The translations under genes were made by a program, and so were the position numbers. From the NCBI GenBank assembly GCA_023392645.1, contig JAEVYR010000048.1, forward strand, positions 1 through 6,353: 6,353 nt of DNA, read 5' to 3'. This document shows positions 1 through 6,000 of the stretch, one piece after another (the stretch's first letter is position 1; every line of letters begins with the position of its first letter). The notes under the pieces were generated by a model that ran no database searches, was not told the origin of the DNA, and saw only the letters and a list, made by a program, of their open reading frames with translations. Source of the DNA: Chloroflexota bacterium (lineage in GTDB: Bacteria > Chloroflexota > Chloroflexia > Thermomicrobiales > UBA6265).

Positions 1-22
1 TATCGACGAAGGATGCTGCCCC

Positions 23-1123
23 ATGTTTCTCGCCCTGCGCGAAATCCGCCACGCGAAGATGCGTTTCGCGATGATCACCGGCGTCATCGTGATGGTGTCG
101 AGCCTCGTGTTCATTCTCTCCGGGCTCGCCAACGGCCTCAGCGCCGGCAACACCGAGGCCATCGACGCCATGCCGATCGACGGCTTCGTCGTCAGCCGCG
201 GCAGCGATTACCTGCTCGACCGCTCGTCCGTGCCGACCAGCGCGGTCGAGACGATCGCCGGCATCGACGGCGTCGAATCGGCGGAGCCGCTCGGCGTCTC
301 CTCGGGCAACATCACCGCCAGCGACAGCGACGACGTGATTGGCGTCTCGTTCTTCGGCCTGGTCGACGACAGCATGGTGGCGCCGGGGACGTCCAGCGGC
401 GAGGGCCTGGGCGCCGAGGAGCACGGCGTCGTGATCGACGAGACCTTGACCGAGGATGGCATCGGATTGGGCGATACGTTCGTTACCGATCCGGGCGGGG
501 TGGAGCTGACCGTGGTTGGCGTGACGACCGGCCACTCCTACCGGCTGCGGCCGACCGTCTACATGTCGCTCGATCTCTGGCGGCAGCTTCAGCCCGGCCA
601 GGACGGCGCGGACGCCGACGCGGTGACGGCGATCGTCGTGCGCGGCGACGAGGCGGCGCTCGAGGCGATCCCGGAGACCGTCCAGGGCGTCATGGTCGGC
701 AGCAAGCAGCAGGTTGCCAGCCACATCCCGGGCGAGTCGGAGCAAAACGGGACGCTCTTGCTGATCCAGGTCTTCCTTGTCGTGATCGCGGCCGGGGTGA
801 TCGCGGCCTTCTTCTATATCATCACGCTGCAGAAGATGCCCGAGCTGGGGGTGATGAAGGCGATCGGCACGAGTACCGGGTACCTGGCGCGCGCGATGAT
901 CGCGCAGGTGTTGATGCTGGCGCTGGTCGGCGTGCTGCTCGGCATCTCGGTGGCGGACACGCTGGCGCTGGTGATCGGCAACGCGGTGCCCTACAGCATC
1001 ACCGGCCAGCGGATGGCCCTGTTCGGCGGCATCCTGCTGCTGGTCGCGGTCGGGGGCACGGTGCTTTCGCTGACCCGCGTGGCCCGGGTCGACCCGCTCG
1101 ATGCGATCAACACGGCGGGCTGA
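23..1123 (+). CDS. FtsX/MacB-type ABC transporter permease
   Basis: This 366-residue membrane protein is the permease half of a type VII (MacB/FtsX/DevC-like) ABC system. Such systems usually export or move lipids, peptides or drugs across the envelope rather than import. A first membrane helix spans about residues 14-36. A large extracytoplasmic domain follows (about 40-243), then three C-terminal helices at about 244-268, 290-316 and 330-350. That 1+3 helix layout is the family hallmark. The FtsX-domain segment KMPELGVMKAIG (271-282) and the closing RVARVDPLDAI (352-362) are typical of the family. The ATG at 23 has the Shine-Dalgarno-like GAAGGA at 8-13, nine bases upstream, and MFLALREIR is a usual start. 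The frame is open to the left edge, so a longer start cannot be excluded. The cognate ATPase gene follows 26 bp downstream. The substrate is unknown; no membrane-fusion protein is visible, but it could lie upstream. Confidence 0.93.
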   Translation: MFLALREIRHAKMRFAMITGVIVMVSSLVFILSGLANGLSAGNTEAIDAMPIDGFVVSRGSDYLLDRSSVPTSAVETIAGIDGVESAEPLGVSSGNITASDSDDVIGVSFFGLVDDSMVAPGTSSGEGLGAEEHGVVIDETLTEDGIGLGDTFVTDPGGVELTVVGVTTGHSYRLRPTVYMSLDLWRQLQPGQDGADADAVTAIVVRGDEAALEAIPETVQGVMVGSKQQVASHIPGESEQNGTLLLIQVFLVVIAAGVIAAFFYIITLQKMPELGVMKAIGTSTGYLARAMIAQVLMLALVGVLLGISVADTLALVIGNAVPYSITGQRMALFGGILLLVAVGGTVLSLTRVARVDPLDAINTAG

Positions 1124-1149
1124 CGACGTCACCGCAAAGGACAATCACC

Positions 1150-1851
1150 ATGACTCACGTGCTCGAACTGCAGGACATCAGCAAGCATTTCGGCGAGGGC
1201 GACGCGCGCGTCGATGCGCTATCGGAGGCGACGTTCACGGTCGACCGGGGGGAGATCGTGGCCCTGGTCGGCCCCTCCGGGTCGGGCAAATCGACCTTGC
1301 TGTCGATCGCCGGGGCGCTGCTGTCGCCGAACCACGGCCGGCTCGTGCTCGACGGCGAGGACATCACCGACGCGCCGAACGACAAGCGGGCGAGGCTGCG
1401 ATTGCAGAAGATCGGGTTCATCTTCCAGGGGTCGAACCTGATCTCCTACCTCACGGGCCGGGAGCAGCTCCAGTTCATCGCCAACCTCATCGACCTGCCG
1501 TCGGACGCCGCCGGGGAGCGGGCTTCGCGGTTGCTGGACGACCTGGACATGACCGAGCGAGCCGATCATTACCCGGAAGAGCTCTCGGGCGGGCAGCGGC
1601 AGCGGATCGCGATCGCGCGGGCGCTGATGAACGATCCCGCGTTGATCCTCGCGGACGAGCCGACGGCGAGCCTCGATTCGCACCGGGGCCGGGCGGTGGT
1701 CGAGTTGCTGGCGGGAGAGGTGCACGAGCGGGACAAGGCGGCGGTGCTGGTCACGCACGACGAGCGGCTGCTGGACCTGGTCGACCGGGTCGTGCACATC
1801 GAGGACGGCCGCCTGGTCAAGGACACGGTGACGGCCGATCGGGTGGCGTGA
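1150..1851 (+). CDS. ABC transporter ATP-binding protein (MacB/LolD/DevA type)
   Basis: This 233-residue nucleotide-binding subunit powers the permease encoded just upstream. All ATPase motifs are intact: Walker A GPSGSGKST (41-49), Q-loop Gln93 in FIFQGSNL, signature LSGGQRQRIAIARAL (145-159), Walker B LILADE (165-170), D-loop ASLD (173-176) and switch His203 in VTHD. The length and the FQGSNLI segment fit the MacB/LolD exporter-associated group rather than importer ATPases. The ATG at 1150 was chosen because AAAGGA lies at 1136-1141 with eight bases between, and MTHVLELQDISKHF is a normal N-terminus. The reading frame stays open back to position 13, but that stretch is the out-of-frame shadow of the permease gene. 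The 26-bp gap from the permease stop implies one transcript. The ATPase is cytoplasmic, acting as a dimer on the permease; its substrate is not deducible. Confidence 0.96.
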   Translation: MTHVLELQDISKHFGEGDARVDALSEATFTVDRGEIVALVGPSGSGKSTLLSIAGALLSPNHGRLVLDGEDITDAPNDKRARLRLQKIGFIFQGSNLISYLTGREQLQFIANLIDLPSDAAGERASRLLDDLDMTERADHYPEELSGGQRQRIAIARALMNDPALILADEPTASLDSHRGRAVVELLAGEVHERDKAAVLVTHDERLLDLVDRVVHIEDGRLVKDTVTADRVA

Positions 1852-1870
1852 CGCGGACATGGGATCCCAC

Positions 1871-2035
1871 CGTAGCGGCGACTTGGTCGCGCATGCGTCG
1901 TTCGGTGGAAACGAGGTGCGAGGCGGCCAATGTCGCCTGGTTGCTGCCGGTGTGCGGACGCGAACCGAGGCGACATTGCCTGCTGCGGGACTTGCCGTGA
2001 ACGAAAGCCGGATGCGCAGGCAAGTCGCCGCTACG
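1871..2035. repeat. Long imperfect inverted repeat between convergent genes
   Basis: The two 68-base halves, 1871-1938 and 1968-2035, align without gaps as reverse complements, with about 48 of 68 positions matching by hand count. The ends are a perfect 15-bp pair, CGTAGCGGCGACTTG at 1871-1885 and its complement at 2021-2035. The inner arms are a perfect 11-bp pair, CAATGTCGCCT at 1928-1938 and AGGCGACATTG at 1968-1978. A 6-bp match (GCGCAT, 1889-1894 with 2012-2017) lies between. No obvious target-site duplication flanks it. It resembles a REP/BIME-like or MITE-like palindromic element. Its multi-copy nature is an inference that cannot be tested from one window. It is noncoding as far as can be seen. 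Confidence 0.7.
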
Positions 2036-2044
2036 CCTTCGATG

Positions 2045-2074
2045 CGCGGAGGCGCGCTTCAGCGCGTCTCCGCG
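2045..2074. terminator. Strong hairpin, probable bidirectional terminator
   Basis: Bases 2045-2057 pair with 2062-2074 to form a 13-bp stem with a single G-U pair and the 4-base loop TTCA. It sits 6 bp past the stop of the DppC-like gene on the - strand and about 190 bp past the stop of the ABC ATPase gene on the + strand, where a shared terminator is expected. Neither side has a clear T-run, so a classical intrinsic terminator is only partly supported. It may instead stop RNA polymerase by hairpin strength alone or protect 3' ends. Confidence 0.6.
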
Positions 2075-2080
2075 GCTTGG

Positions 2081-3037
2081 TCATGCTGCGCTCTGGGTCT
2101 TGTCGCCGCCGAGGTAGCGCCAGCGGGAGACCGGGGCGGTGACCGCGCGGGCCCAGGTCGCGACCAGGTTCAGCGACAGCGCCGTGAGCAGGATGATCAC
2201 GCCGGGGAAGGTCACCAACCACCACGCGGTGGTGACGTACGACCGCCCCTGTGCCAGCATCAGGCCCCACGACGACTGCGGGGGCTGGATGCCGAGCCCG
2301 AGGAAGCTCAATGACGCCTCGGTGAGAATCATCGTCGCGACCTCCAGCGTCACCAGCACCAGCAGCGGCGAGAGCAGGTTCGGCAGGATGTGCCGGAACA
2401 GGACCCGGCGGTCGGAGCAGCCGACCGTCTGCGCGGCCTCGACGAAGACCTCCTCCCGCAGCGACAGCACGAGGCTGCGAGTGACGCGGGCGAAAACCAT
2501 CCAGCGCGTTACCGCCAGCACGAGAATGACTTTCCACATGCCGGGACCGAGCACGTAGAGCACCAGCAGCGCGGTCATCAGCGACGGGAAGCCCATCTGG
2601 ATGTCGACGAAGCGCATGATCAGGTCGTCGACCCAGCCGCGGTAGTACCCGGCGGTGAGGCCGAGCACGACGCCGACGATGCCCGAGAAGAGCGCTCCGA
2701 TCACGCCGACCGCGAGCGAGACGCGCGCGCCGTAGAGCAGCCGGCTGAGCAGGTCGCGGCCGAGCTGGTCGGTGCCGAGCAGATGCGGGATCGCGCCGCC
2801 GTCTTCGGCCGCGGTCATCGGTGGCTGGTTGCGCATCATCAGGCTTTGCGCCTCCGGATCGAACGGGGCGACGAGCGGCGCGAACACGGCGCTGAAGACC
2901 AGCAGGACCAGGAAGATGAGGGCCGCGAACGTCAGCACGTCATGCCGCAGCGCGCGGCCATAGAGCCGCAGGTTGCTGGTGGACCGGCGAGGCTCTGGCA
3001 GCGAACCGGTTGTGGTGGCTGGGGAGATGCTGCTCAT
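2081..3037 (-). CDS. DppC-like peptide-type ABC importer permease
   Basis: This 318-residue inner-membrane permease is the second channel subunit of a dipeptide/oligopeptide/nickel-type importer (BPD_transp_1 family, with an N-terminal OppC-type domain). After a polar N-terminus, the first helix lies at about 35-57. The OppC-family hallmark GTDQLGRDLLSRLLYGAR follows at 88-105, with further helices at about 108-130, 150-180, 222-240 and 275-295. The cytoplasmic EAA loop that docks the ATPase is clear: EAAQTVG at 200-206 and the HILP end at 216-219. The ATG at 3037 overlaps the stop of the DppB-like gene by 4 bp (ATGA, 3037-3034). It has only a weak ribosome-binding site, so translational coupling is likely. 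Unusually, the C-terminus reads NLVATWARAVTAP, where the family normally has an NLLGDxLRDxLDPR-like ending. No ATPase gene follows. Ligand specificity cannot be read from the sequence. Confidence 0.95.
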   Translation of the reverse strand: MSSISPATTTGSLPEPRRSTSNLRLYGRALRHDVLTFAALIFLVLLVFSAVFAPLVAPFDPEAQSLMMRNQPPMTAAEDGGAIPHLLGTDQLGRDLLSRLLYGARVSLAVGVIGALFSGIVGVVLGLTAGYYRGWVDDLIMRFVDIQMGFPSLMTALLVLYVLGPGMWKVILVLAVTRWMVFARVTRSLVLSLREEVFVEAAQTVGCSDRRVLFRHILPNLLSPLLVLVTLEVATMILTEASLSFLGLGIQPPQSSWGLMLAQGRSYVTTAWWLVTFPGVIILLTALSLNLVATWARAVTAPVSRWRYLGGDKTQSAA

Positions 3038-3951
3038 GAGTACCGCACCCGGGGATCGAGCATGGCGTAGGTGAGATCGACCAGCAGGTTGACCGTCACG
3101 ATCATCACGGCGATGGTCAGCACCGATGCCTCGATCAGGGGGAGGTCGCGGCGCTCGATCGCCTGGATCAGCAGGATGCCGACGCCGGGCCAGCCGAAGA
3201 GCGTCTCGATCACGACGGCACCGTTGAGCAGCGCGGCGGCCTCGTCACCGCCGAGGGTGACCACCGGGATGAAGGCATTCTTCAGCGCGTGGCCGAACAC
3301 GACGGTGCGCTCCTTGAGCCCCTTGGCTCGCGCGGTGACCATGTACTGTTTCGACATCTCGTCGAGCATCGCCGAGCGGACGACCTGGCTGATGCGCCCC
3401 ATCGGCCGCAGCGTCAGGGCAATCGCGGGCAGGATCACGTAGGTCAGGCCACCATACCCTGACGTCGGCAGCCAGCCGAGCTGGACCGAGAAGAAGATGA
3501 TCAGCATCAGGCCGACCCAGAAATCGGCGGTGGAGACGCCGCCGAGCGAGACGATCGTGACGATGCGGTCCCAGACCGAACGGGGCCGCACGGCGGAGAT
3601 GATGCCGAGCACCACCGCCAGCGGGAAGGCGATCAGGAGGGTGACGCCGGCGAGGTAGAGCGTCGCCGGAACCCGGTCGAGCACGATCGGCAGGGCCGGC
3701 ACGCGCTGCCAGAGGGAGTCGCCGAAATCGCCCCGCGCGAGATCGGAGATGAAGCGGCCGAACTGGACGTACATTGGGTCGTTCAGCCCCATCGATTCGC
3801 GGAGCGCCTGCACCTGCTCCTCGGTGGCCTCCGGGCGCAGCATGAGGCGCGCCGGATCGCCGAGCATGTGCGTCACGAAGAAGACGACGATGACGAGGCC
3901 GATCAGGATGAAGATCGAGTGCATGAGCCGGCGGATGAGATAGCGAGTAAT
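3034..3951 (-). CDS. DppB-like peptide-type ABC importer permease, likely ATT start
   Basis: This is the first channel subunit of the importer, a BPD_transp_1 permease of the DppB/OppB family. The call starts at ATT (3951), giving 305 residues that begin (M)TRYLIRRLMHSIF, the normal DppB N-terminus. AGGAGG at 3960-3965 is eight bases upstream. The first ATG in frame is at 3924 (296 residues); it lacks a Shine-Dalgarno sequence and would delete RYLIRRL. No ATG, GTG or TTG occurs between it and the in-frame stop at 4018-4020. Numbered from the ATT, the first helix is at about 10-29, followed by the extracytoplasmic region with GDPARLMLRPEAT (31-43) and GDFGDSLWQ (74-82). Helices follow at about 98-120, 131-157, 168-180, 230-260 and 275-297. 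The EAA-like loop is TARAKGL (206-212). The gene overlaps the DppC-like gene by 4 bp and lies 238 bp downstream of the binding-protein gene. A mutated ATG or a sequencing error would explain the ATT equally well. Confidence 0.92.
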   Translation of the reverse strand: MTRYLIRRLMHSIFILIGLVIVVFFVTHMLGDPARLMLRPEATEEQVQALRESMGLNDPMYVQFGRFISDLARGDFGDSLWQRVPALPIVLDRVPATLYLAGVTLLIAFPLAVVLGIISAVRPRSVWDRIVTIVSLGGVSTADFWVGLMLIIFFSVQLGWLPTSGYGGLTYVILPAIALTLRPMGRISQVVRSAMLDEMSKQYMVTARAKGLKERTVVFGHALKNAFIPVVTLGGDEAAALLNGAVVIETLFGWPGVGILLIQAIERRDLPLIEASVLTIAVMIVTVNLLVDLTYAMLDPRVRYS

Positions 3952-3959
3952 GGTGTCGA

Positions 3960-3965
3960 CCTCCT
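3960..3965 (-). promoter_or_regulatory. Ribosome-binding site fixing the DppB-like start
   Basis: On the - strand, AGGAGG is a perfect Shine-Dalgarno core placed eight bases before the ATT at 3951-3949. From the ATG at 3924 it is 35 bases away, too far to serve it. It is the main evidence that translation begins at a non-ATG codon. Confidence 0.75.
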
Positions 3966-3985
3966 GAACCTGGGATCCGTGGACG

Positions 3986-4034
3986 CCGGCGCGTCCGCAC
4001 GCAAGCGCGCCGGTCCGTTAGTCGATGCGGACCG
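3986..4034. other. Two overlapping, mutually exclusive hairpins upstream of the DppB-like gene
   Basis: CCGGCGCG at 3986-3993 pairs with CGCGCCGG at 4006-4013 (8 bp, 12-base loop). CGGTCCG at 4011-4017 pairs with CGGACCG at 4028-4034 (7 bp, 10-base loop). Bases 4011-4013 are used by both, so a transcript could hold only one complete stem at a time. They sit 21-70 bases ahead of the ribosome-binding site of the DppB-like gene. They could affect message stability or readthrough between binding protein and permeases. In GC-rich DNA, chance pairing is possible. Confidence 0.35.
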
Positions 4035-4077
4035 ATCGTTTCGAATCTGGAGAACCGCGTCGGTGAACGAGGATTCT

Positions 4078-4155
4078 CGTACGGGCGACCCCAGGGGCCG
4101 CCCTGGCCGTCCGCAGTGCGACCACACGAGGGAGGGGACACGCCCCTCCCGTACG
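4078..4155. repeat. 78-bp palindrome-bounded element downstream of the binding-protein gene
   Basis: The stretch starts with CGTACGGG (4078-4085) and ends with its complement CCCGTACG (4148-4155). Inside are two hairpins: CCAGGG/CCCTGG at 4091-4096 and 4101-4106, and GGGAGGGG/CCCCTCCC at 4130-4137 and 4143-4150. A small hairpin, ACGAG/CTCGT (4067-4071 and 4076-4080), abuts the left end. The bounded, modular look suggests a dispersed intergenic repeat, but copy number cannot be judged from this window. Confidence 0.45.
4130..4150 (-). terminator. Hairpin after the binding-protein gene, possible partial terminator
   Basis: On the - strand, GGGAGGGG, a 5-base loop CGTGT and CCCCTCCC form a perfect 8-bp stem. 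It begins 40 bases past the stop codon of the solute-binding-protein gene. The downstream bases are only modestly T-containing, so this may be a leaky terminator or a 3'-end stabiliser. Either would let the binding protein be made in excess of the permeases, a common arrangement in ABC importer operons. Confidence 0.4.
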
Positions 4156-4189
4156 CGCGATTTGCTCGGCGAGTCACCTGGAAACCGGA

Positions 4190-5803
4190 TCAGTCGAGCG
4201 TCATTTCCTTGACGAGGATGAAGCCGTCCAGTCGCGGCGTCCAGTGCAGCTCGGCCGCGAGGCCGTAGTTGAGCGGCATGTGGATGATGGGGATCGACCC
4301 GTAGTCCTCGTAGTACATGCGGGTGACGTCGGCGAGCGCATCCTGGCGCTCCTGACCGGTCAGCGGGATCGCCGCGGCCAGCGCCTCGTCGAGCTCCGGG
4401 TTGCAGTAGGTGGAGGAGCCGCCGTCGCAGCTGTAGTAGGCCTGCGCGGTGCTGCTGACGTCCATGATCTCGTTGCCGTGCGGGTTGGTGCCGATCCAGC
4501 CGCGGTCCTCCGGCACGTCGTGGTAGTTGATGTCGTACTGCTCGTTGTACTGCGCGATCTCGATGACCTCGCTGTCGGCGGTGAGGCCGATCTGGTTGAG
4601 CTGGTTGGCGACGTACTCGGCGAACTCGTCGTTGCGCAGGTAGATGCCCTGGCGGGTGACGACGTGGATCGGCGCGGCGATGTCGACGCCATCCGCGCCG
4701 GCTTCCTCGACGAGCTGGGTCGCGTGGTCCATGTCGTAGGGGTACGGTTCCAGATCGGGGTTGTACCCGGTCGCCGACGGGCCGACGAGCTGCGAGGCCG
4801 GCTCGCCACCGCCGAAGAGCTGATCGGCGATGCCCTGCTTGTCGATCGACTCGCCGATTGCCTGGCGGATGCGCACGTCCTTCATCGCCGGGTGCATGGT
4901 GTCGAGGCGGAGGAAGATCGTCTCGACGCTCGACGCCGTCAGCGGCTGTGGCGTGGTGGCGTTGTCCTCGGGGGAGAGGAAGCGGGCGAACTGCGCCTCG
5001 CCGGTGACAACCATCGATGCGCGCACGGCCGATTCCGCGCGGAAGACGAACTCGACCTCCTGGATCGTCACCGCGCCGTAGGCGTCATCGGCGTTGCTGC
5101 CCCACCAGTCGGGGTTGGCCTCCAGCAGGATGCTCTGGCCTCGGTTCCACTCGACGAACTTGTACGGGCCGGTGCCGATCGGGTTGTCGGGCAGGGTGTC
5201 CGGCTCCTCCTGGACCTGCTTCATGCTCGGGATCGGCGAGAAGTAGAGGCGCGAGGGCAGGATCGGGTCCGGTGCCTCGGTGACGACGTCGATCGTGTAG
5301 TCGTCGACGACCTTCGCCTCCATGTCCGGGCCGACGTACTGGTAGATCTGGAAGTTGTTCTCCGGCGACCAGGTGTAGTTGATGCCGAAGGCGGCCACCT
5401 CGGCGTTGAATGCTTCGCCGTTGTGGAACGTCACGCCCTCCCGCAGCGTGAAGCGCCAGGTGACGTCGTCGGTTTGCTCCCAGGCCGTGGCGAGCTCCCC
5501 GACCAATTCGTTGGTTTCGGGGTCACGGTTGAGCAGCGCTTCCTGGACATTGCGGAGGACCGGATGGCCGTCGGTGCTGTAGGCGCGCCAGTTCTCGAGC
5601 GTATCCGGCTCGACCGACATCGCGAGCACGACCCGGCTGCCGCCGTCCTGCGCCATCGCCGGGACGCCACCCAGCAGCATCGAGGCCGCCGGGATCGAGA
5701 TGCCCAGCGCGGCCGCGCGGGCGACGAGCTGGCGCCGGTTGTAGCCCTTTTGGGCGGCTTCATCCATCAGCGCTTCGATTCGCGAACGTTCGGTCGGTGT
5801 CAT
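4190..5803 (-). CDS. Family 5 extracellular solute-binding protein, Tat-exported
   Basis: This 537-residue DppA/OppA-like protein (SBP_bac_5) captures the ligand outside the membrane and hands it to the DppB/DppC channel. The N-terminus has a polar lead, then NRRQLVARAAALG with the twin arginines at 23-24 and a hydrophobic stretch to about 47. A signal-peptidase-I-like AMA site follows (49-51, cut before Gln52), so Tat export is likely. No lipobox cysteine is seen. Family landmarks are FTLREGVTFHNGEAF (118-132), NPIGTGPYKFVEWNRGQ (207-223) and DVRIRQAIGESIDKQGI (309-325). Cys459 and Cys467 could form a disulphide. The ATG at 5803 was chosen because AAGGGA (5811-5816) lies seven bases upstream and the protein then begins as a normal Tat precursor. 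The frame is open to another ATG at 5887, which would add 28 atypical residues. Ligand identity (peptide, opine, sugar or other) is unknown. Confidence 0.95.
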   Translation of the reverse strand: MTPTERSRIEALMDEAAQKGYNRRQLVARAAALGISIPAASMLLGGVPAMAQDGGSRVVLAMSVEPDTLENWRAYSTDGHPVLRNVQEALLNRDPETNELVGELATAWEQTDDVTWRFTLREGVTFHNGEAFNAEVAAFGINYTWSPENNFQIYQYVGPDMEAKVVDDYTIDVVTEAPDPILPSRLYFSPIPSMKQVQEEPDTLPDNPIGTGPYKFVEWNRGQSILLEANPDWWGSNADDAYGAVTIQEVEFVFRAESAVRASMVVTGEAQFARFLSPEDNATTPQPLTASSVETIFLRLDTMHPAMKDVRIRQAIGESIDKQGIADQLFGGGEPASQLVGPSATGYNPDLEPYPYDMDHATQLVEEAGADGVDIAAPIHVVTRQGIYLRNDEFAEYVANQLNQIGLTADSEVIEIAQYNEQYDINYHDVPEDRGWIGTNPHGNEIMDVSSTAQAYYSCDGGSSTYCNPELDEALAAAIPLTGQERQDALADVTRMYYEDYGSIPIIHMPLNYGLAAELHWTPRLDGFILVKEMTLD

Positions 5804-5810
5804 CCTGCAT

Positions 5811-5816
5811 TCCCTT
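5811..5816 (-). promoter_or_regulatory. Ribosome-binding site of the binding-protein gene
   Basis: AAGGGA on the - strand, seven bases before the ATG at 5803, supports this start over the upstream in-frame ATG codons at 5887, 5854 and 5836. Confidence 0.65.
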
Positions 5817-5861
5817 CCATGACAGGGTGAATCCATACGCGACACTTTCCGCATCGCGTGG

Positions 5862-5904
5862 CCAGCGACATGCCGGTCCGTTGTCACTGCGTGTACGTCG
5901 CTGG
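5862..5904. other. Leader hairpin of the importer message
   Basis: CCAGCGAC at 5862-5869 is perfectly complementary to GTCGCTGG at 5897-5904, giving an 8-bp stem around a 27-base loop. It lies within the predicted ~130-nt untranslated leader of the binding-protein gene. It could be a regulatory or stabilising structure; no known riboswitch class was recognised. Confidence 0.35.
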
Positions 5905-5937
5905 ACCCGCAGACTGGTCGATTGACCGCGTGCGAAA

Positions 5938-5966
5938 ATCAAACCGTACCGGTTTCCCCCTGTCAA
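5938..5966 (-). promoter_or_regulatory. Sigma-70-type promoter of the importer operon
   Basis: On the - strand, TTGACA (5966-5961) is a perfect -35 box. A 17-base spacer, the optimal length, is followed by TTTGAT (5943-5938), which matches four of six -10 positions. Transcription would start near 5931, leaving a leader of about 128 bases before the ATG at 5803. The promoter lies 35 bp beyond the stop codon of the upstream dehydrogenase gene, so the importer operon would be an independent unit. Confidence 0.7.
5941..5955. promoter_or_regulatory. Perfect palindrome in the promoter spacer, probable operator
   Basis: AAACCG and CGGTTT (5941-5946 and 5950-5955) form a perfect inverted repeat around a 3-base centre. 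The site covers half of the -10 box and most of the spacer, so a dimeric repressor bound there would block RNA polymerase. The arm sequence with a central CG resembles sites used by LacI-type regulators, but the odd spacing leaves the family open. No regulator gene is in the window. Confidence 0.55.
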
Positions 5967-6000
5967 CGGCGCCATGCCGTGGATCAGCCAGATCGGCCGA

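Noticed and set aside
1121..1131. TGACG-A-CGTCA palindrome at the permease stop codon
   Set aside because: Short, inside the operon and overlapping a stop codon; most likely chance.
13..1149. Open frame fused upstream of the ABC ATPase, making a 612-residue reading frame
   Set aside because: The upstream part is an Arg/Gly-rich out-of-frame reading of the clearly real permease gene. The ATPase has its own ribosome-binding site and normal N-terminus at 1150.
1859..2314. 151-residue open frame on the + strand over the convergent intergenic region
   Set aside because: It crosses the inverted repeat and then runs antisense into the DppC-like gene. It shows no domain and no ribosome-binding site worth noting.
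3966..4110. Separate promoter for the two permease genes
   Set aside because: I looked for -35/-10 pairs on the - strand and found only weak partial matches, so none is called.
3245..4177. 310-residue open frame on the - strand covering part of the DppB-like gene
   Set aside because: It is a shifted frame of the permease rich in Arg, Pro and Ala, with no recognisable family.
4244..5830. 528-residue open frame on the + strand opposite the binding-protein gene
   Set aside because: The composition is a monotonous mix of Val, Asp, Leu, Arg and Gly with no domain, as expected opposite a GC-rich gene. The - strand protein is a clear family 5 binding protein.
5804..5887. Longer start for the binding protein at 5887
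   Set aside because: It adds 28 residues ahead of a normal Tat signal, has no good ribosome-binding site, and would overlap the leader hairpin. The ATG at 5803 has a well-placed AAGGGA.
5916..5927. Imperfect palindrome GGTCGATTGACC just after the predicted transcription start
   Set aside because: It has a mismatch and short arms. It could be a second operator half, but the support is too weak to annotate.
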